Source: an uncultured Prevotellaceae bacterium (GTDB lineage: Bacteria > Bacteroidota > Bacteroidia > Bacteroidales > Muribaculaceae). Taken from it: DNA of 8,691 nt. Shown piece after piece: positions 6,232 to 8,691 of the stretch (its first letter is position 1; each line of letters starts with the position of its first letter). The notes under the pieces were generated by a model that was given only the letters and a program-made list of their open reading frames with translations, searched no databases and was not told the origin of the DNA. The position numbers and the translations under genes were made by a program. The stretch covers positions 1 to 8,691 of the forward strand of contig CAMFSS010000071.1 in NCBI GenBank assembly GCA_945983195.1. Reading direction: 5' to 3'.

Positions 6232-6906
6232 TTACTTGAGGTGAGAGTTGAGATAGTTGATGACTTCGGGGATTACGATTGAATCGTAGTCGGTGCTGCC
6301 TCCCATCATCGAACCGAAGCTGCCTAGATTGTCGGCATTGAAGCCGTGGTTGGCACCCTCAATGGTGACAAGAGTAGCGTCGGGATAGGTTTCTACAGCC
6401 TTCTCAGAGTAGGATATTTTCACAATCATGTCGTTTGAACCGTGCAGGATAAGTACGTTCTTGGCAAAAGTGCCGATATTGGCATAGACATCGTAGCCTC
6501 GCATGGCGTTGCAGAATGCTTCGCTGTAGCCCATGCCCATACCGCCAAAGTCGCCCCAGCTTCCGCCGCCAAGACCACCGCCGAGGTTGCCAAAGTCGCC
6601 AAACTGGTCCATCAGTGCGATAAGGTCGGGAATGTTGAAGGCAGGATAGAACAAGATAAGGCCGGCAATGCCGAGCGAAGCGTCTTCGGCAGTGAGAGCC
6701 GAAACGAGGCCTCCGAGCGATGAGCCAAGCAAGCAGATTTTTTCGGGATCTATACCCTCCATTTGTTTAAGACAGGAAATTACGAGCTTCAAGTCGGCAA
6801 CCTCGGTGAAAGGAGTCATCTCATCGGTGGTGCGTCCTGTGCTGCGGCTGTCGTCGCAGGCTCCGCAAAAGTCGAAAGCGTAGGCGCAGAAGCCGGCTTT
6901 CGCCAC
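6232..6906 (-). CDS. Catalytic part of the alpha/beta hydrolase (3' fragment)
   Basis: This frame could begin at GTG 6906, nine bases after the internal stop, and gives 224 residues. It holds the triad of a serine esterase or peptidase-like hydrolase: Ser63 in the nucleophile elbow G-S-S-L-G-G (61-66), Asp159 in HGSNDMIV, and His187 in EGANHGF. A glycine-rich cap insert (about 101-127, FGNLGGGLGGGSWGDFGG) lies between strand LILFYPAF and the helix YSEAFCNAM, and may cover the active site. It lacks the first core strands and the oxyanion-hole loop, which lie upstream of the stop, so on its own it is unlikely to fold as an active enzyme, and it has no signal peptide. Reinitiation at the GTG is possible but unproven. 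Substrate unknown; family members act on esters of glycans or small molecules, among others. Confidence 0.7.
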   Translation of the reverse strand: MAKAGFCAYAFDFCGACDDSRSTGRTTDEMTPFTEVADLKLVISCLKQMEGIDPEKICLLGSSLGGLVSALTAEDASLGIAGLILFYPAFNIPDLIALMDQFGDFGNLGGGLGGGSWGDFGGMGMGYSEAFCNAMRGYDVYANIGTFAKNVLILHGSNDMIVKISYSEKAVETYPDATLVTIEGANHGFNADNLGSFGSMMGGSTDYDSIVIPEVINYLNSHLK

Positions 6907-6915
6907 TGCAGTTGC

Positions 6916-7242
6916 TTAGGCGTTCATAGCGTCGGCGGTGGGCGAAGCACTGTGGGATTGAATCCCGGTGGGGAGCTTCACGTTGGCGCTCACGTTGCCG
7001 GGGCGGTACATTTTGCCGTAGATTGAAATGCCGTCGCCGTGGCACTTTTCTTCCCAAATCATAACATCGGAAGGCTCGTCGGGGTTGTCGTCAGAACTTC
7101 CCGGCAGGAACTCTATGTGGTCGATTTCACTAATATTATATGTGATAGCGTCGCCCGATTTAGGATAGATTACGACGCGCTGAGCCTGCAAGCCTGCTAT
7201 GGCAAATGCCGTGGCTATGGAGATTGCTGCGAAACGTTTCAT
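6916..7242 (-). CDS. Signal peptide and N-terminal module of the hydrolase (5' fragment)
   Basis: The 108-residue frame starts MKRFAAISIATAFAIAGLQA|Q, a clear signal peptide with cleavage near residue 20. A short strand module follows (VVIYPKSGDAITYNISEIDHIEFLPG, 23-48), then an acidic linker (SSDDNPDEPSD) and the first strands of the hydrolase (ISIYGKMYRPGNVSANVKLPTGIQSHSAS). The SHS at 96-98 takes the place of the usual S-H-G oxyanion-hole loop, an unusual residue that may be normal for this subfamily. An upstream extension to 7428 is open but lies within the coding sequence of the preceding gene; the ATG at 7242 is preferred because it begins the signal peptide and overlaps the upstream TGA. 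Confidence 0.7.
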   Translation of the reverse strand: MKRFAAISIATAFAIAGLQAQRVVIYPKSGDAITYNISEIDHIEFLPGSSDDNPDEPSDVMIWEEKCHGDGISIYGKMYRPGNVSANVKLPTGIQSHSASPTADAMNA

Positions 7243-7718
7243 TGCTTGATAAGGAATTTTATGGTTGTGACATTTGTTTTCAAGATGTAGATGCCCGGGC
7301 TGAGAGTGGGCGAGGAGAAGCAGCCTGTGCCGTCGCACTGCGCGTTGCAGACGAGAATGCCTCCGGTTGAGAAAAGAGCAACATCGGAGTGGGGCAAAAG
7401 ACCGCTGACGGAAATTGTGCCATTGCAAACACGCACCTTTGCCGAAGCGGCGACATCGGTCACGCTGCCTGTGGCTTCGGAGCTGAAGTCGAAGCGTGCA
7501 AAGTCGGTGAGAGGCAGAGCCACCTCGCTCGACTTGGCTGTGATTTTCATTTCTGTGTCGGAAAAGGCTACGTCGACCCCTTCGGCAAGGTCGAATTTCA
7601 GCACGCTGCCCGAAGCTGTGGTGACCACCACGGTGCGGCAGTCATCTTGCGCCGATGCCGAAGCAAAACAGCCACATATCGCACAGAAACACAATAGAAT
7701 TGAAAATTTTGGTTTCAT
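7239..7718 (-). CDS. Small secreted protein with T9SS-like C-terminal tail
   Basis: The 159-residue product begins with a signal peptide rich in Cys (MKPKFSILLCFCAICGCFASASA, cleavage near 23 before QDD); a lipoprotein reading at Cys17 is less likely because the -2 residue is Cys. Residues 30-52 (VVVTTASGSVLKFDLAEGVDV) and 57-78 (MKITAKSSEVALPLTDFARFDF) form the beta-strand pattern common after signal peptides in Bacteroidetes exported proteins. The last 55 residues (TISVSGLLPHSDVALFSTGG, then LSPGIYILK at 139-147 and KFLIKQ at the end) resemble a type A C-terminal sorting domain of the type IX secretion system, with the usual L-x-x-G-x-Y-I-L and terminal lysines. No catalytic motif is seen. 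It is first in the operon and its TGA overlaps the hydrolase ATG, so the two were made together. T9SS assignment is by pattern only. Confidence 0.65.
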   Translation of the reverse strand: MKPKFSILLCFCAICGCFASASAQDDCRTVVVTTASGSVLKFDLAEGVDVAFSDTEMKITAKSSEVALPLTDFARFDFSSEATGSVTDVAASAKVRVCNGTISVSGLLPHSDVALFSTGGILVCNAQCDGTGCFSSPTLSPGIYILKTNVTTIKFLIKQ

Positions 7719-7748
7719 CGGATAATATAGTTTGTAGAATTAATGGTG

Positions 7749-7756
7749 CAAATGTA
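7749..7756 (-). promoter_or_regulatory. -7 box of the secreted-protein/hydrolase operon
   Basis: On the minus strand this reads TACATTTG, a full match to TAnnTTTG, about 30 bases before the ATG at 7718. The -33 position carries only GTCG, a weak match, so the promoter may be weak or need an activator. Confidence 0.45.
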
Positions 7757-7808
7757 GCAAATATTGGTGTATTATCGACCTATTGCTATGGGAAAAATCG
7801 AGCGAATC

Positions 7809-7819
7809 GGCAATTTGCC
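7809..7819. repeat. Short palindrome in the divergent intergenic region
   Basis: GGCAA-T-TTGCC is a perfect inverted repeat with a single central base. It lies about 55 bases upstream of the -7 box of the minus-strand operon and could be an operator, but the length allows for chance. Confidence 0.25.
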
Positions 7820-7876
7820 AAATTTTACATTCAAATCAGGAGGAGAGTGTAGGCTGCCTGTCAAGCCGGCTGTGCC

Positions 7877-7923
7877 ATTGCTGACTCACGGGCACATGAA
7901 AATGCGTGCCGGGAGCAATTTTT
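7877..7923 (+). terminator. Terminator-like hairpin with no known upstream plus-strand gene
   Basis: ATTGCT (7877-7882) pairs with AGCAAT (7914-7919) and inside it GGCAC (7891-7895) pairs with GTGCC (7906-7910); TTTTT follows at 7919-7923. It has the shape of an intrinsic terminator on the plus strand, yet no plus-strand gene precedes it. The 430-base stretch 7719-8148 has no convincing coding sequence; besides this it holds the operon promoter, the palindrome at 7809-7819 and the rpsL promoter and leader. Confidence 0.35.
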
Positions 7924-7972
7924 GCAAAATGTGAGGCTTTGTGAAAAAATGTGGAAAAAAGGGGCGAAAACA

Positions 7973-8004
7973 TTTGGCAGTTAGCGAATTAGTTAGTATC
8001 TTTG
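7973..8004 (+). promoter_or_regulatory. Promoter of rpsL
   Basis: TTTG at 7973-7976, a 20-base spacer, and TATCTTTG at 7997-8004 give an exact match to the Bacteroidetes consensus TTTG-N19-21-TAnnTTTG. Transcription should begin near 8010-8012, leaving a leader of about 135-140 bases before the rpsL ATG. A strong promoter is expected for a ribosomal protein operon. Confidence 0.8.
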
Positions 8005-8017
8005 CAAAGTTTTTAGG

Positions 8018-8082
8018 GCGATATTATACCCAATTCCGGGCATAATCGGTTGATTATGAGCGGAAAAGGGCGTAAATATTGC
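8018..8082 (+). promoter_or_regulatory. Long imperfect hairpin in the rpsL 5' leader
   Basis: Nested pairing links the two halves of this 65-base stretch. From the outside in the stems are 8018-8025 with 8075-8082 (8 pairs, one G-T), 8027-8028 with 8073-8074, CCC 8029-8031 with GGG 8068-8070, TTCCG 8034-8038 with CGGAA 8061-8065, and CATAATC 8041-8047 with GATTATG 8052-8058, capped by GGTT. That totals 25 pairs, with symmetrical AA/AA and GG/AG internal loops and small bulges. It starts within about 8 bases of the predicted transcript start. It may stabilise the mRNA or bind a ribosomal protein for feedback; no function is shown. The remaining leader (8083-8148) is A-rich and unstructured. 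Confidence 0.55.
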
Positions 8083-8148
8083 GGTCTATAAGACGTGAAA
8101 AGTAACAAGAAGTAATAATATTAATAAAAAGCAAAAAAAAGAACTAAG

Positions 8149-8535
8149 ATGCCTACAATTCAACAATTGGTAAGAAAAGGCCGAGTAGCTTTGGAGGACA
8201 AGAGTAAGTCGCCTGCTTTGGATTCATGCCCGCAGCGTCGTGGCGTGTGTGTGCGTGTTTACACCACCACCCCAAAGAAGCCTAACTCTGCAATGCGTAA
8301 GGTTGCTCGTGTGAGACTGACAAACGGCAAAGAGGTTAACTCCTACATTCCCGGAGAGGGCCACAACTTGCAGGAGCACTCAATCGTGATGGTACGTGGC
8401 GGTCGTGTAAAGGACCTTCCTGGTGTACGTTATCACATCGTACGCGGTACCCTCGATACAGCAGGTGTAGCAGGTCGCACACAGCGTCGCTCAAAGTACG
8501 GAGCTAAGCGTCCGAAGGCAGGAGCAAAGAAGTAA
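8149..8535 (+). CDS. rpsL: 30S ribosomal protein S12
   Basis: S12 lies at the decoding centre of the 30S subunit and helps control translational accuracy. The 128 residues match the family end to end: MPTIQQLVRKGR, CPQRRGVCVRVYTTTPKKPNSAMRK (27-51), VRLTNGKEV, YIPGEGHNLQEHS, RGGRVKDLPGVRYHIVRGTLD (83-103) and SKYGAKRPKAG. Lys43 and Lys88, whose changes give streptomycin resistance in other bacteria, are both wild type here. Asp89 in VKDLPG is the residue that RimO modifies by methylthiolation in many species. The C-terminal AGAKK extends a few residues past the E. coli end, as in relatives. The start follows an A-rich run (AAAAAAAAGAACTAAG) with no Shine-Dalgarno. In most bacteria rpsG and fusA follow; the next 156 bases contain no start of rpsG, so it must begin beyond the window. 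Confidence 0.98.
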   Translation: MPTIQQLVRKGRVALEDKSKSPALDSCPQRRGVCVRVYTTTPKKPNSAMRKVARVRLTNGKEVNSYIPGEGHNLQEHSIVMVRGGRVKDLPGVRYHIVRGTLDTAGVAGRTQRRSKYGAKRPKAGAKK

Positions 8536-8574
8536 TCAGCCCCGGCAGCGGAAGCAAGACCAACTAAAAACCCC

Positions 8575-8591
8575 GGTGCTCAATTAGCACC
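8575..8591 (+). other. Hairpin in the spacer downstream of rpsL
   Basis: GGTGCT (8575-8580) and AGCACC (8586-8591) form a perfect 6-bp stem with loop CAATT, in the middle of a spacer of at least 156 bases after rpsL. No T-run follows, so it does not look like a terminator. In E. coli the rpsL-rpsG spacer carries the S7 feedback site, so this hairpin is a candidate for a similar role here, by analogy only. The rest of 8536-8691 shows no gene; TTTG at 8666-8669 with TA at 8690-8691 could be the start of another promoter cut by the window end. Confidence 0.4.
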
Positions 8592-8691
8592 AACCGCCGG
8601 AAGAGCAACTGGCAATCCGGCACAAACAACAAACAGAGAATAACAAAAAAGTTAAAAACTCGGTTTTTGATTTTATTGGAATTGAATATTA

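Larger units (their letters stand above)
6232..7242 (-). pseudogene. Secreted alpha/beta hydrolase interrupted by one in-frame stop
   Basis: Two open frames in the same reading frame, separated by a single TAA at 6916-6918, make one hydrolase of about 336 codons. Across the break the translation reads PTADAMNA-stop-ATAVAKAGFCAYAFDF. A Tyr there (TAC or TAT, one base from TAA) would complete the usual M-x-x-Y-A-x-x-x-A-K-A-G-F helix after the first core strand. There is no frame change, so one substitution explains it. The 5' part has signal peptide, beta module and first hydrolase strands; the 3' part has the whole catalytic triad. Everything else is intact, with no further stops or indels, which points to a recent mutation, a sequencing error, or a gene still partly expressed. 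Its start ATG overlaps the upstream stop as ATGA, so it was translationally coupled. The pseudogene label is my inference. Confidence 0.75.

Noticed and set aside
6916..6918. Recoded amino acid at the internal stop
   Set aside because: Selenocysteine uses TGA and pyrrolysine uses TAG; this codon is TAA and genuine genes nearby also end in TAA.
6900..7000. Programmed frameshift or sequencing indel in the hydrolase gene
   Set aside because: The reading frame is identical on both sides of the stop, and the other two frames through this stretch give no hydrolase-like sequence.
7243..7428. N-terminal extension of the hydrolase 5' fragment
   Set aside because: The added residues (Arg/His-rich) overlap the upstream gene in another frame and would bury the signal peptide inside the protein; ATG at 7242 is far better.
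7291..7725. A 144-codon plus-strand open frame over the small secreted protein
   Set aside because: It is antisense to a gene with a clear signal peptide, promoter and coupled neighbour, and its translation shows no recognisable pattern.
3528..7861. Shared AGGCTGCCTG at 3529 and 7852 as a dispersed repeat
   Set aside because: The match is only about ten bases, with different surroundings, and falls within what chance allows in G/C-rich spacers.
7850..7925. tRNA or other structured RNA gene
   Set aside because: The stems do not form a cloverleaf and the conserved T-loop and CCA-end features are absent; it fits a terminator-like hairpin better.

Overview
The window looks like chromosomal DNA of a Bacteroidales bacterium. 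The best evidence is the promoter form TTTG-N20-TAnnTTTG ahead of rpsL and related motifs elsewhere, together with mostly poor Shine-Dalgarno sites. The gene set also fits: a Bacteroidetes-type GlmU-like nucleotidyltransferase, a NifU-like/GGGtGRT pair, an OmpA-barrel protein, and a secreted protein with a tail resembling a type IX secretion signal. A gut family such as Muribaculaceae is possible, but that is a guess.

Layout. At the left edge, on the minus strand (26-706), is a GlmU-like sugar-nucleotide enzyme whose similarity to its family stops abruptly about 40 bases from the window start. Divergent from it is rfbC (909-1454), for dTDP-4-dehydrorhamnose 3,5-epimerase; both act on nucleotide sugars for the cell envelope. 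A 238-base gap with a candidate promoter and leader precedes a two-gene operon: a NifU-N-type iron-sulfur scaffold-like protein (1693-2385) and a GGGtGRT protein of unknown function (2404-3417), joined by an unusually strong ribosome binding site and closed by an intrinsic terminator (3460-3497). Next come two envelope genes in tandem: an outer-membrane beta-barrel/OmpA protein (3571-4899) and a lipoprotein with a von Willebrand A-like fold whose metal site appears degenerate (4930-6135). A 16-bp perfect hairpin (6169-6207) separates them from a convergent minus-strand operon.

That operon (7718 down to 6232) encodes a small secreted protein and, with an ATGA start/stop overlap, a secreted alpha/beta hydrolase. 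The hydrolase reading frame is broken by one in-frame TAA where a Tyr codon would fit, so it is either a young pseudogene or two separately translated pieces. Both proteins carry the same short beta-strand module after their signal peptides, so they are probably functionally linked.

The right end holds rpsL (ribosomal protein S12) with a near-ideal Bacteroidetes promoter and a long 5' leader. About 25 base pairs of that leader fold into one long imperfect hairpin starting almost at the predicted transcript start. The downstream partner (rpsG expected) lies beyond the window.

No rRNA, tRNA, CRISPR array, insertion sequence or phage gene is visible. The least-explained elements are the NifU/GGGtGRT operon, the rpsL leader, the degenerate VWA lipoprotein and the two broken genes.
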